This document shows positions 51,894 to 61,415 of a DNA stretch of 64,000 nucleotides, in pieces. Within the stretch, counting starts at the first letter, position 1. Each line of letters begins with the position of its first letter. The notes below the pieces were generated by a model that was not told the DNA's origin, did not search any database, and was given only the letters and a program-made list of their open reading frames with translations. The translations under genes and the position numbers were made by a program. The stretch covers positions 319,530 to 383,529 of the forward strand of contig NZ_KE007351.1 in assembly GCF_000400715.1 (NCBI RefSeq), given 5' to 3'. Origin of the DNA: Acinetobacter genomosp. 15BJ. GTDB taxonomy: Bacteria > Pseudomonadota > Gammaproteobacteria > Pseudomonadales > Moraxellaceae.

Positions 51894-52007
51894 TTTCGCC
51901 CCATTTTTTGCAGATTACAGAATGGCAAAAATGTTAGCACTTTACTGTTTTAAATGCTTTTTCAGTTTTGGTTTTATTCAATCTTTTTTGTGTCAGTGCG
52001 TAAAAGC

Positions 52008-52298
52008 TTAGGCAGGTATAAAAAAGCTAATCCCCAATAGAACCAAGATCACAGCACCCAGCCAATCTACAGATTTAAATACATAGTGCTTGAATTTAAG
52101 CTCAATCAATTCGGGTCTTAACCACAGATAAATCAAGATGGAACATGAGATAAGCCAAGAGAGGGTTTCTTTATAAATATTTAGACCTTTAGACAAAGCA
52201 GAAAGATAAAGCAATGTCATCACCAGTATAAAGCCCGATAAAACCAATTTGTGCCTCAAGCTTAATGATTTCTTTTCCCACGTATCCGTCTGATTCAT
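52008..52298 (-). CDS. Hypothetical small membrane protein
   Basis: 96 residues from the ATG at 52298 (GGA and an A-rich stretch upstream) with three hydrophobic segments (about 17-36, 44-57 and 75-95). Not recognised. It starts just after the terminator of the feo operon and runs in the same direction. Confidence 0.55.
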   Translation of the reverse strand: MNQTDTWEKKSLSLRHKLVLSGFILVMTLLYLSALSKGLNIYKETLSWLISCSILIYLWLRPELIELKFKHYVFKSVDWLGAVILVLLGISFFIPA

Positions 52299-52309
52299 TT
52301 TTCTTTTCC

Positions 52310-52340
52310 AAAAAAATGCCCACCTTAAGATGGGCAATTT
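52310..52340 (-). terminator. Terminator of the feo operon
   Basis: On the minus strand GCCCATC, a 4-base loop and GGTGGGC are followed by A and seven T residues: a typical intrinsic terminator after the FeoB-associated gene. Confidence 0.8.
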
Positions 52341-52351
52341 TAAGATTGCGA

Positions 52352-52603
52352 TTAACGCCATTTGACCGTTTGAATCGTTTCTGGTTTTTTAGTTTCAGCC
52401 TCATCAGTTGAACAACCACAGCCACCACCGCAACCGACAGCCATTTTAGGTTTTAACCATACTGCCAAGCGTTGCCAACCTAAACGCTGACAAAGATTTG
52501 ACAGACTCAAAAATGCTGAACTTGCTGTTTGAGGGAACACCTTCTTAAACACTACAACAGCACTCCACAGTACCAATACAGCAACAATCAAGTACTCAAA
52601 CAT
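52352..52603 (-). CDS. FeoB-associated Cys-rich membrane protein
   Basis: An 83-residue protein with one N-terminal membrane helix (YLIVAVLVLWSAVVVF), a basic linker and the Cys cluster VGCGGGCGCSTDE. Such small proteins follow feoB in many gammaproteobacteria and probably assist iron transfer. Third gene of the feo operon. Confidence 0.82.
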   Translation of the reverse strand: MFEYLIVAVLVLWSAVVVFKKVFPQTASSAFLSLSNLCQRLGWQRLAVWLKPKMAVGCGGGCGCSTDEAETKKPETIQTVKWR

Positions 52604-52657
52604 AAACGCCTCTCCAATAATTGCCTCCCTTGTTAAAGGGAGACGAGGTGGGATTTC

Positions 52658-54511
52658 TTAACCCCAAATGCTTGATGCAATTTGGTAGGTCAAGAAAGAC
52701 ATTAAATATGCCAAACCGAATAAATACGCAGTCATCACAGCAACATGTTTCCATGAACCTGTTTCACGGCGTACCGTTGCTAAGGTTGCCAAACAATGCG
52801 GCGCATAGATGAACCACACCAACAATGATAAACCTGTTGCCAATGACCAACCTGTGCCATCCGCACTAATTAAATGAGAAAGCCCCTGAGAGATTGCATC
52901 ATCATCAGCACCAGATAAAGCATAGACCGTACCCAAAGCCGCAACCACAACTTCACGCGCTGCCATTGCAGGAATAAGCGCAACCACAATCTGCCAATTA
53001 AAACCAACAGGTGCAAAAATTGGTTGCAGCAAGTGTCCTAACATCCCAGCAAAACTGTAATCGATATCAGGTAAAGTTGCCCCTTCTGGCGCTTGTGGGA
53101 ACGTACATAAGAACCAAAGCAAAATCGACAGGGCAAAGATAATGCCACCAACACGTTTTAAGAAGATTTTACCGCGATCTAATAAGCCAATTCCAACGCT
53201 TCTCAGATCAGGAATACGGTAACTTGGTAGCTCAAGCAAAAGTGCATGTTGTGACTTATCTTTTTGCAAAAATTTCATCACGATCGCGACACAAAGTGCA
53301 CTCACAATCCCTGACATGTATAGACCAAATAAAACCAGACCTTGTAGATTGAAAATGCCCCAGACCGTTTGACTTGGAATAAAGGCAGCAATCAATAAAG
53401 CATAAACAGGTAACCGTGCAGAACAGGTCATCAATGGCGCAACCATGATCGTGGTAAAACGATCACGTGGATCACTGATACTACGTGTTGCCATAATCCC
53501 AGGGACTGCACAGGCAAAGCTTGAAAGTAACGGAATAAACGCTCGGCCACTTAAACCTGCTTTAAACATCAATTTATCAAGCAAGAAAGCTGCACGCGGT
53601 AAATAACCTGATTCTTCTAAAACCAAAATAAAGAAGAATAAAATCAAAATTTGTGGCAAGAACACAACCACACTACCCGCACCCGCGATAATCCCATCAA
53701 CAACCAAACTATGCAGCAACGGTTGCGAGATATACTCACCGAGCTTCTCACCAAACCATGCAAAGAAGGTTTCAATCCCATCCATAAATGGCGCAGCCCA
53801 AGCAAATACCGCTTGGAATACAATGAACATCATGATTGCAAGGCTAAGTAAGCCGAGGACTGGATGTAAGAAAATCTTATCCAGAAAATCAGTACGTTTA
53901 TCTTCCTGATCAACAAAATTCACCACATCTTTGAAAATCACTTCAATTTTCTGATGATGGTCACCCTTCAAGCCGCTCAGTTCCGTTTGTGGAATTGAAT
54001 ACTTGTCTTGATCAAGTGCATGCAGTAGGTTTTCGATACCTGAATTACGTACCGCCACAGTTTCAACAACAGGCACACCAAGACGCTCTGATAATCTTTG
54101 CGTATTGATCTGAATACCACGACGACGCGCTTCATCCATCATGTTCAAAACGACAAGGATCGGACGACCCAACTCAATAATTTCTAACACCAAACCAAGA
54201 TGTAGCTTTAAGTTAGTTGCATCGACCACACACAAGAAGGCATCTTGTTGCCCTTCTTCCGCAATCTTGCCTTGGCAGACATCACGGGTAATTTCTTCGT
54301 CTGGGCTGGTCGCCTGTAAACTATAGGTTCCTGGCAAATCCAGAACACGCACAGACTTCCCTGACGGAAGCTGAAAGTGCCCGACTTTACGTTCAACCGT
54401 CACACCCGCATAGTTGGCAACTTTTTGGCGTGTACCGGTTAAATGATTAAATAAAGATGTCTTACCGCAGTTTGGATTTCCCACAAGGGCAACACGTAAC
54501 GCATCACTCAT
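52658..54511 (-). CDS. feoB: Ferrous iron transport protein B
   Basis: A 617-residue iron(II) transporter. The N-terminal G domain shows GNPNCGKTSLFNHLTG (G1), DLPGTYSL (G3) and NMMDEA (G4). The membrane part has the gate motifs LLSSFACAVPGIMATR and TCSARLPVYALLIAAF. At about 620 residues it is shorter than the E. coli protein (773), as in many relatives. It overlaps feoA by four bases. Confidence 0.94.
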   Translation of the reverse strand: MSDALRVALVGNPNCGKTSLFNHLTGTRQKVANYAGVTVERKVGHFQLPSGKSVRVLDLPGTYSLQATSPDEEITRDVCQGKIAEEGQQDAFLCVVDATNLKLHLGLVLEIIELGRPILVVLNMMDEARRRGIQINTQRLSERLGVPVVETVAVRNSGIENLLHALDQDKYSIPQTELSGLKGDHHQKIEVIFKDVVNFVDQEDKRTDFLDKIFLHPVLGLLSLAIMMFIVFQAVFAWAAPFMDGIETFFAWFGEKLGEYISQPLLHSLVVDGIIAGAGSVVVFLPQILILFFFILVLEESGYLPRAAFLLDKLMFKAGLSGRAFIPLLSSFACAVPGIMATRSISDPRDRFTTIMVAPLMTCSARLPVYALLIAAFIPSQTVWGIFNLQGLVLFGLYMSGIVSALCVAIVMKFLQKDKSQHALLLELPSYRIPDLRSVGIGLLDRGKIFLKRVGGIIFALSILLWFLCTFPQAPEGATLPDIDYSFAGMLGHLLQPIFAPVGFNWQIVVALIPAMAAREVVVAALGTVYALSGADDDAISQGLSHLISADGTGWSLATGLSLLVWFIYAPHCLATLATVRRETGSWKHVAVMTAYLFGLAYLMSFLTYQIASSIWG

Positions 54512-54768
54512 GCAGGTGCTCCTTCAAGTTGAATTTCAATTTTATCCGCTTCCGCTTTTCGTAACGCAAAACGCGTAAAACCGAGCTGGATTAGAATCGG
54601 ATCTCCACCAAAGATGCCTTTGGTAATCACCTGTACTTGTGTACCTGGCACAAAGCCTAAACTTTCTAAACGAACTGCAACTAAATCTGGCTGTTCTGTC
54701 TCATCGACCACGCGATTTACTTTCGTAATCATCGCTGTTTGCTTGACTTTTAATGCTGACAATCGCAC
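54508..54768 (-). CDS. feoA: Ferrous iron transport protein A
   Basis: An 86-residue SH3-like protein (VRLESLGFVPGTQVQVITKGIFGGDPILIQLGFTRFALRKAEA). It supports FeoB. First gene of the operon, preceded by a Fur-box-like site. Confidence 0.92.
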   Translation of the reverse strand: MRLSALKVKQTAMITKVNRVVDETEQPDLVAVRLESLGFVPGTQVQVITKGIFGGDPILIQLGFTRFALRKAEADKIEIQLEGAPA

Positions 54769-54805
54769 CGCTTCTAACCCTTAACCCTTTTTTGCTAGTA
54801 TACAA

Positions 54806-54824
54806 GCAAATGAGAATAATTACC
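54806..54824. promoter_or_regulatory. Fur box upstream of feoA
   Basis: GCAAATGAGAATAATTACC matches the 19-bp Fur consensus at 13 positions. It lies about 40 bp upstream of feoA, so iron-replete repression is likely. Confidence 0.6.
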
Positions 54825-54972
54825 AAAACCAATCTCAGTGGCATTTGCTTCTGTGACAGATCGACAACAATTCATTTTTCTTTTACAGTGCAATTCAACC
54901 AAAAATAAATCAGGGTAGCGTTCTCCCTAAAATACATGTCCCACTTTCACTGAGAAATATGTTTAACGCCTT

Positions 54973-55893
54973 ATGCTGAATAAAAAACCCCGTATTCCTA
55001 CTGCGGTTAACATCCCCGAACATTTGAGTTTTTTACAGGGTTTTCGGGATTATCTGGTGGCTCAAACCGTGAGCCCACATACCCGTAATGCCTATTTATC
55101 CGACCTGATTCAATGTGCTGAATTACATCAAACCGCCGCATTACCACAATGGTCCAGTGATGACATTGCTGACGTGCTGATCGCCCTCACCAAAGCAGGG
55201 AAAAGCCCTCGTTCGATTGCCCGCTGCTTATCCGCACTCAGACAGTTTTATAAATTCTTAAGAGAACAAAAGCTCCGTGATGATAATCCTGTTGCCACCC
55301 ACCACTCTCCTAAAATTGGACGAGCCTTACCCAAGGATTTATCTGAACAAGATGTCGAGGCCTTAATCAATGCACCTGACATCAGCACAGCATTAGGCCT
55401 ACGTGATCGTGCCATGTTCGAAGTCCTGTATGCCTGTGGTCTGCGTGTTTCAGAATTACTGAATTTACGTTTAGAACTGATTAATTTAAAACAGGGCTTT
55501 GTTCGAATCACGGGTAAGGGCAATAAAGAACGTCTCGTCCCCCTTGGTCAATTTGCCTGTGATTGGATTGAAAAATATTTAGCTGAATCACGCCCACAAT
55601 TGTATAAGAGCAGTACCGATTATCTGTTTCTCACTCAACATGGCGGCATTATGAGTCGACAGAATTTTTGGTATGCGATTAAGCGTTATGCCCTACAAGC
55701 CAATATTCAAGCGGAGTTATCCCCCCATACCTTACGCCATGCTTTCGCGACTCATCTACTCAATCACGGCGCAGACTTACGCGTGGTACAAATGCTACTT
55801 GGACATAGTGATCTATCTACTACGCAAATTTATACCCATGTCGCGCAACAGCGGATGCAGGAATTGCATGGTAAATACCATCCACGGGGCTAA
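54973..55893 (+). CDS. xerD: Site-specific tyrosine recombinase XerD
   Basis: 306 residues. It resolves chromosome dimers at dif with XerC. The N-terminal core-binding domain (SPHTRNAYLSDL) is followed by Arg in YACGLRVSELLNL, the Lys beta-hairpin GKGNKERLVPLG, HTLRHAFATHLLNHGADLR, LLGHSDLSTTQIYTH with the catalytic Tyr, and the C-terminal partner tail. XerC would also be about this length; the dsbC neighbour is typical of xerD. Confidence 0.9.
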   Translation: MLNKKPRIPTAVNIPEHLSFLQGFRDYLVAQTVSPHTRNAYLSDLIQCAELHQTAALPQWSSDDIADVLIALTKAGKSPRSIARCLSALRQFYKFLREQKLRDDNPVATHHSPKIGRALPKDLSEQDVEALINAPDISTALGLRDRAMFEVLYACGLRVSELLNLRLELINLKQGFVRITGKGNKERLVPLGQFACDWIEKYLAESRPQLYKSSTDYLFLTQHGGIMSRQNFWYAIKRYALQANIQAELSPHTLRHAFATHLLNHGADLRVVQMLLGHSDLSTTQIYTHVAQQRMQELHGKYHPRG

Positions 55894-56027
55894 AACCACC
55901 TTTTATCTAGGATTCAGCTAAAACTTGACTCTGTTCACAGAGCCTATGCAAGATTTAACGAAGTGATTCATTTTTTTTGTTATGCTAGGCCCCTTATACA
56001 AATGAATTCGTACAAAAAAGGTTCTAT

Positions 56028-56843
56028 ATGTTGTTTACTCGGTCTCAGCTTGTAATTGCTTGTATATTAGCATCAACATTATTAGTCAGTGCTTGCTCAA
56101 AAGAAAACTCAGCACAAAAACAAGATGCGCTCACAGCAAGTGCACCGGCGACAGGTGAAGCATCAACATTGAATGAACGCAATGCGCAACAGCGTTTAGT
56201 CTCGACCTTAGAGAAGAATTTCAAAACAGCCAATATTAACGCTAAAATTATTACCATCAAAAAAACTGAAGTGCCTAATCTATATTGGGTGAGTCTGGAA
56301 GGGATGGGTTCAGTCTATGCCACTGCGGATGGTCAATACATCATTCAAGGTGATGTGGTTCGTTTAGGTGATAAACAGCTGCACAATGTCAGTGACGCTC
56401 TACAAGCAACCGAAAATAAGAAACATTTAGCTTCACTCAAAACTGAAGACTTAATCGTGTATCCAGCGCAAGGCGGCAAAGCCAAACATGTGATCTATGT
56501 ATTTACGGATTCAAGCTGCCCTTATTGCCATAAACTACATGAACATCTTGCTGAAATTAATGCCAAAGGGATTGAAGTTCGTTACATCGCATGGCCACGT
56601 GGTGAACAGTTCATGCCAACCATGCAGGCAATCTGGTGTAGCCAAGATCGCAAAGCTGCTTTCGATCAAGCTGCGAAAGGTTTACCCGTCTCTGCTGCCG
56701 AATGTAAAAACCCTGTTCGTGACCAATATCAACTGGGTTTAAATATGGGCGTGAATGGTACACCTGCCATTTATAACGTCGATGGCGAATATTTAGGTGG
56801 TTACATGACCCCAGAAGAAATCGTGCAACGCTTAAACAAATAA
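56028..56843 (+). CDS. dsbC: DsbC-type disulfide isomerase, predicted lipoprotein
   Basis: 271 residues. The signal ends in a lipobox (LLVSACSK), so it is probably anchored in a membrane, unlike the soluble DsbC of E. coli. A dimerisation domain and a thioredoxin-fold domain with FTDSSCPYCHKLHEHL follow, and cis-Pro in GVNGTPAIYNVDG. Its place downstream of xerD is conserved (xerD-dsbC-hom-thrC). Confidence 0.9.
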   Translation: MLFTRSQLVIACILASTLLVSACSKENSAQKQDALTASAPATGEASTLNERNAQQRLVSTLEKNFKTANINAKIITIKKTEVPNLYWVSLEGMGSVYATADGQYIIQGDVVRLGDKQLHNVSDALQATENKKHLASLKTEDLIVYPAQGGKAKHVIYVFTDSSCPYCHKLHEHLAEINAKGIEVRYIAWPRGEQFMPTMQAIWCSQDRKAAFDQAAKGLPVSAAECKNPVRDQYQLGLNMGVNGTPAIYNVDGEYLGGYMTPEEIVQRLNK

Positions 56844-56901
56844 GTTCAAACTACACGACAGATGAGCAAAGACTCGGGCGACAGATTAAAGATGATCGAA
56901 G

Positions 56902-57169
56902 TAGGGTCTGTTACCACTTTATCTATGATTGCGACAGAGGAGATTTTTAGGCGATACAAGGCATGGATTGTGAAATTTAGTCATTCTAAATAAACAAGAC
57001 ATAACGCAGAAGCGTCAAAAATCTCCCTGTCCCACAGGGTTGTGGCTAAAACTCCCTCATACGTCGTTATGAAACTTGGCAAGGGAATGCCATTCCCTAC
57101 GTTTCATACCTTGTCTGATGGATTTTCAGCCTTCAACGCAATTCATTTATAAAGTGACAACAGACCCTA
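56902..57169. mobile_element. MITE-like element between dsbC and hom
   Basis: 268 bp with terminal inverted repeats of 21 bp that differ at two or three positions (TAGGGTCTGTT...CACTTTAT). It has no coding frame and contains smaller inverted stretches (GGAGATTTTT and AAAAATCTCC). A TA dinucleotide at each edge fits TA-targeting elements. It fills most of the 390-bp gap before hom. Confidence 0.65.
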
Positions 57170-57235
57170 GTGTCTGCGCATTTTTTTAGCTATGATCAAG
57201 CTTCATTAAAATGATTGAATATAATGGAGTGTGAC

Positions 57236-58537
57236 GTGAAACCAGTTCGTCTGGCGATACTCGGTCTTGGTACTGTAGGTGGTGGAGCCCTTAAATTACT
57301 ACAAGAAAATGCTGCGGAAATTAAACGCCGTACCGGTCGAGAAATTCAAATTACACACGTAGGCACACGCCGTCCACGTCCAGATTTACAACTCGAAGGC
57401 ATTAAACAAAGCGATGACTTGATGGAGATCGTCCGTCAACCAGATGTTGATATGGTGGTCGAAGTCATGGGTGGTATTCATCCTGCTTATGAAGTCATCA
57501 TGGAAGCCATTAAGCATGGCAAACAGGTTGTGACTGCAAACAAAGCTTTACTGGCTGAACATGGCAATGAACTGTTTAAAGCAGCTGAAGACAATGCTGT
57601 TCAGATTGCCTATGAAGCCGCCGTTGCGGGTGGTATCCCAATCATTAAAGTGATCCGTGAAGGTCTTGCAGCGAACCATATCGAATGGCTTGCAGGCATC
57701 ATTAATGGTACAGGCAACTTCATTCTGACTGAAATGCGTGAAAAAGGCCGTGCCTTTGAAGACGTTTTAAAAGAAGCGCAAGAACTTGGTTATGCCGAAG
57801 CTGACCCAACCTTTGATGTTGAAGGCATTGATGCTGCACATAAGCTAACGATTTTGGCGTCATGTGCTTTTGGTATTCCATTACAATTTAATAAGGTCTA
57901 TACCGAAGGCATCAGCAAAATTACTGCTCAAGATGTGAAATATGCAGAAGAACTTGGTTTCCGTATCAAGCACTTAGGTATCGCACGTCGCGCAGACAAA
58001 GGCATTGAATTACGTGTACATCCAACTTTAATTCCTGCTGAAGAATTGATTGCTAACGTCAATGGCGTTAAAAATGCAGTCTTGGTACAGGCCAATGCAG
58101 TTGGTCCTACTTTATATTACGGCGCTGGCGCAGGTGCAGGTCCAACCGCTTCTGCTGTGGTTGCTGACGTGATTGATATCGTTCGTGATATTTCATATAC
58201 CGAAGATGGCGCAGGTACCATTCCTCAGCTTGCTTTTGAAGCATTGACTAACGTGCCAATCTTGAGCCGTGAAGAAATGACGACAGGTTACTACATCCGT
58301 CTCAATGCTGAAGACCAAACTGGCGTATTGGCTGATGTCACTACGATTCTAAGTCGTGCTGGAATCAGTATTGATGCCATCATGCAGCAATCACGCTTAA
58401 AAGACTTGATTCCAATCGTGATTTTAACGGATCCAATCGTTGAATCAAAAATGGATGAAGCACTAGCACAAATTCAAGCATTACCTGCAATTCGTGGCGA
58501 AATCGTAAGAATTCGTTTAGAATCGCTCGATAGTTAA
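57236..58537 (+). CDS. hom: Homoserine dehydrogenase
   Basis: 433 residues. It reduces aspartate semialdehyde to homoserine for threonine and methionine synthesis. It has the N-terminal NAD(P) motif LAILGLGTVGGGALKLL, the catalytic stretch AGIINGTGNFILTEM, and the C-terminal ACT domain (YYIRLNAEDQTGVLADVTTILSRAGISIDAIMQQ) for feedback. I chose the GTG at 57236 because GGAG lies upstream. It is followed by thrC. Confidence 0.94.
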   Translation: MKPVRLAILGLGTVGGGALKLLQENAAEIKRRTGREIQITHVGTRRPRPDLQLEGIKQSDDLMEIVRQPDVDMVVEVMGGIHPAYEVIMEAIKHGKQVVTANKALLAEHGNELFKAAEDNAVQIAYEAAVAGGIPIIKVIREGLAANHIEWLAGIINGTGNFILTEMREKGRAFEDVLKEAQELGYAEADPTFDVEGIDAAHKLTILASCAFGIPLQFNKVYTEGISKITAQDVKYAEELGFRIKHLGIARRADKGIELRVHPTLIPAEELIANVNGVKNAVLVQANAVGPTLYYGAGAGAGPTASAVVADVIDIVRDISYTEDGAGTIPQLAFEALTNVPILSREEMTTGYYIRLNAEDQTGVLADVTTILSRAGISIDAIMQQSRLKDLIPIVILTDPIVESKMDEALAQIQALPAIRGEIVRIRLESLDS

Positions 58538-58644
58538 TCAGTTTAAATCCCCTCACCCTTCTTCACTCAAGAATGGAACGGCTCTCTTTTGAAAGGGAGC
58601 TTGTTGAGCGGGATTTTTTCTCTACCTTATATTGGAACACCATC

Positions 58645-59784
58645 ATGTCGAATGCCAATCGTTATACTGGTCTTGTAGATCGTTATCGTGACCGTTTACC
58701 TGTGTCTGCAACTACACGCGCAATTTCTTTAGGTGAAGGTAATACTCCACTGATTAAACTAGAGAATATTCCACGTATTATTGGCAAAAACGTCGAAATC
58801 TATGTGAAATACGAAGGTCTGAATCCAACAGGTTCATTTAAAGACCGTGGTATGACCATGGCGGTGACCAAGGCAGTTGAAGAAGGCTCTAAAGCGATTA
58901 TCTGTGCCTCTACAGGCAATACTTCTGCAGCGGCAGCAGCTTATGCAGCACGTGCAGGCATCAAAGCGTTCGTATTAATCCCAGAAGGCAAAATTGCCAT
59001 GGGTAAAATGGCGCAAGCAATGATGTACGGCGCGATCACTATGCAAATCCGTGGTAACTTCGATGACGGTATGCGTTTGGTCAAAGAAGTTGCAGATCAA
59101 GCACCTGTAACGATTGTAAACTCAATCAACCCATACCGTTTACAAGGTCAAAAAACCATTGCTTATGAAATCGTAGAAGCATTGGGCCGTGCTCCTGATT
59201 ATCACTGCTTACCCGTCGGTAATGCTGGTAACATCACAGCACACTGGATGGGTTATACCGAAGCGGTTGCAAACCAACCTGCAGATCAGTTTGAGCAAGT
59301 GATTTATGATGCTGCAACAGATCAATTCACTGGTCCTAAACCAGAAGGCTTACCAACAATGGTCGGTTATCAAGCTTCTGGTGCTGCGCCATTCTTACGC
59401 GGTGCGCCAGTAGAGAACCCAGAAACTGTTGCAACAGCGATTCGTATTGGTAATCCACAAAGCTGGAACCATGCCAAAGCTGTGGTACGTGATTCTAAAG
59501 GTTGGTTTGATGAACTCACTGATGCTGAAATCCTCGAAGCGCAACGTTTGCTTTCAATGTATGAAGGTGTCTTTGTTGAACCAGCTTCAGCAGCATCAAT
59601 TGGTGGTGCAATCCGTGATCTTAAAGCGGGTAAAATTGCTGAAGGTTCTGTGATTGTATGTACAGTGACAGGCAATGGCTTAAAGGATCCTGACACTGCA
59701 ATCAAGCAATGTGCTGATGCCGTGATGTTGTCGATTGATGCGACTATGGATCAAGTGAAAGATTCGATTCTTTCAAATATGTAA
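58645..59784 (+). CDS. thrC: Threonine synthase
   Basis: 379 residues, PLP-dependent; it turns O-phosphohomoserine into threonine. The PLP Lys is in NPTGSFKDRGMTMA, the phosphate loop in LPVGNAGNITAHW and the C-terminal Ser/Thr in CTVTGNGLKDPD. The ATG at 58645 (MSNANRY) fits the family start better than the open frame from 58573. A small hairpin (GCTCTC...GGGAGC) lies between hom and thrC. Confidence 0.94.
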   Translation: MSNANRYTGLVDRYRDRLPVSATTRAISLGEGNTPLIKLENIPRIIGKNVEIYVKYEGLNPTGSFKDRGMTMAVTKAVEEGSKAIICASTGNTSAAAAAYAARAGIKAFVLIPEGKIAMGKMAQAMMYGAITMQIRGNFDDGMRLVKEVADQAPVTIVNSINPYRLQGQKTIAYEIVEALGRAPDYHCLPVGNAGNITAHWMGYTEAVANQPADQFEQVIYDAATDQFTGPKPEGLPTMVGYQASGAAPFLRGAPVENPETVATAIRIGNPQSWNHAKAVVRDSKGWFDELTDAEILEAQRLLSMYEGVFVEPASAASIGGAIRDLKAGKIAEGSVIVCTVTGNGLKDPDTAIKQCADAVMLSIDATMDQVKDSILSNM

Positions 59785-59800
59785 GTATAAGCTCTTCAAT

Positions 59801-59832
59801 AAAAAACCAGTTGCCTGCAACTGGTTTTTTAT
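59801..59832. terminator. Terminator after thrC
   Basis: AACCAGTTGC and GCAACTGGTT form a perfect 10-bp stem, flanked by A and T runs. It can serve both convergent genes. Confidence 0.85.
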
Positions 59833-59854
59833 TACTAATCATAGAAAGAAAAAG

Positions 59855-60625
59855 TTATTCGTAATCATCATAGCTATATTGTGCAGCTAATTCTTTTTCA
59901 ATCCTCTGAATTTCTTCAAGCTCAATTTCTTTGATTTCAAATAATGGTTGTTTGAGTAAAGGATTAACCGCATATAAAGCTTCTTCCTCCCAACCCTGCA
60001 TAATCGTTAAAATTTGGCTTTTCTGATCGTATTTCAAACCCGATTGCGCTGTGATCATTGCCTGTAAGAGCATAGGTTGATCAGACAACTCATCAATTGA
60101 GCCTTTAAGCTGAATATCACCATAGTCATAATCTGCAAAAATAGTTCCGACATTCGTTTTTAATTGTTCAGGTTGATCTGCATACGCTAAACTGGCAAAA
60201 AACTCATCATGTTGTTCCACCCATTTCTGTTTTTTGACTGACCAAAGTGCATAAAACCGAGCCTCATGTTCAAACTGTACCAGTTGAAATTTTTGCATTC
60301 CTGCCAATTGAATAAATTCAAAGGTATCTTCATCGCTTAAGCTTTCAGGTAACACATCATCTGAAATATCCCCATTTTCACAGACATGCTCGCCGCAACG
60401 TGAAAACACAAAATTATCCAGTTGTTTTAACAGAACTTCATCTGCATCAAAAAGCGATTCCACTTCATACAGGGCAAAATCTCGCGCCCCATCAATTTCA
60501 AGCTTTTTATATGCAGCTTCGGCTTGGACTTTATCCTCAAAAACATTGGCAATACGATTGCCTGCCACATAAAAGACTTCATCGTTATAACCAAAGTATT
60601 TGGCACGAATCACATAAGTCGTCAT
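59855..60625 (-). CDS. Hypothetical cytoplasmic protein, 256 residues
   Basis: An acidic soluble protein (MTTYVIRAKYFGYNDEVFYVAGNRIANVFED...), Glu-rich at the end (EIELEEIQRIEKELAAQYSYDDYE). No signal, membrane segment or known catalytic motif is seen. It has a normal coding look and an AGGGG-type site upstream (TTAAGGGGAACAACATG). The neighbouring gene lies 19 bp away in the same direction. Confidence 0.72.
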   Translation of the reverse strand: MTTYVIRAKYFGYNDEVFYVAGNRIANVFEDKVQAEAAYKKLEIDGARDFALYEVESLFDADEVLLKQLDNFVFSRCGEHVCENGDISDDVLPESLSDEDTFEFIQLAGMQKFQLVQFEHEARFYALWSVKKQKWVEQHDEFFASLAYADQPEQLKTNVGTIFADYDYGDIQLKGSIDELSDQPMLLQAMITAQSGLKYDQKSQILTIMQGWEEEALYAVNPLLKQPLFEIKEIELEEIQRIEKELAAQYSYDDYE

Positions 60626-60644
60626 GTTGTTCCCCTTAATTCAT

Positions 60645-61265
60645 TTATGATTGAGTTGTTTGTTTTATTTGATGTAATGCTTGAGCACTTGCAGGAATTG
60701 CCATGCCATTATCCATCCATAATTCAAAATGCATGGCATTAAAAAAATCAGCGGGGCTATACACAATATTGTCTAACTTAGGCAGTTGCCCAATCCTTGG
60801 CAAAATATCATAGATAAACCAACTGTTATGGGTGAGCAACAGCGAATGCAATTTCCCAGTGAGTGCTAAAGGCGATAACATTAATTGTGAAAGTGTTTTG
60901 TCCTGCACATAATAATGATGCAATGCTTCTAGATGCCTCTCAAAGTTTTGAGGCAATTGTCTTGGGTTTATCGCATTTACAAAATCATTAAGTGTCAGAA
61001 TAAAACGTTGTTGGTAATCCACCAATAGATGATCACGCTCACACAAATCTTTAATATCAATCGATTTGCCTGCACTATTTTGAAGGCTATGCCCAAACAC
61101 AGGAACTACAATAGAATTTATGCCCCACAAGGTATGTAAAATTCGGTGTCGTGCATCACTACATAGGCTTTTGGTACTGTCTATAAACGCATGTAATTCA
61201 TAGTAGTCTTCGGGTTCCCCACCCCAGCGTTTTGCAGAAATCCGTGCATGTTGCATCGCATTCAT
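60645..61265 (-). CDS. Hypothetical protein, DUF6915-like
   Basis: 206 residues starting MNAMQHARISAKRWGG; the second Met (61256) may be the true start. The N-terminal half contains EDYYELHAFIDSTKSLCSDARHRILHTLWGI, the sequence of a small uncharacterised family (probably DUF6915) with conserved His and Asp. The C-terminal half is not recognised. No secretion signal. Confidence 0.65.
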   Translation of the reverse strand: MNAMQHARISAKRWGGEPEDYYELHAFIDSTKSLCSDARHRILHTLWGINSIVVPVFGHSLQNSAGKSIDIKDLCERDHLLVDYQQRFILTLNDFVNAINPRQLPQNFERHLEALHHYYVQDKTLSQLMLSPLALTGKLHSLLLTHNSWFIYDILPRIGQLPKLDNIVYSPADFFNAMHFELWMDNGMAIPASAQALHQIKQTTQS

Positions 61266-61373
61266 AACGGTATGTCATCATTTTTTGTTGTATGCACACA
61301 TTAGCCGATTTCTGTTTAAAAAACGAACACAATTTATTAAAATAAGACAAGTTGTGTCGCATTATTCAGGCAT

Positions 61374-61403
61374 AAAAAAACTCCCCATAAAGAGGAGTTT
61401 TTT
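61374..61403 (-). terminator. Terminator after pbpG
   Basis: On the minus strand AAAAAACTCC, an inner loop and GGAGTTTTTTT form a classic intrinsic terminator 12 bp after the pbpG stop. Confidence 0.8.
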
Positions 61404-61415
61404 GACTTAAAAGAA

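Noticed and set aside
58560..58644. Possible threonine attenuator between hom and thrC
   Set aside because: A small hairpin exists but there is no leader peptide rich in Thr or Ile codons and no T-run.
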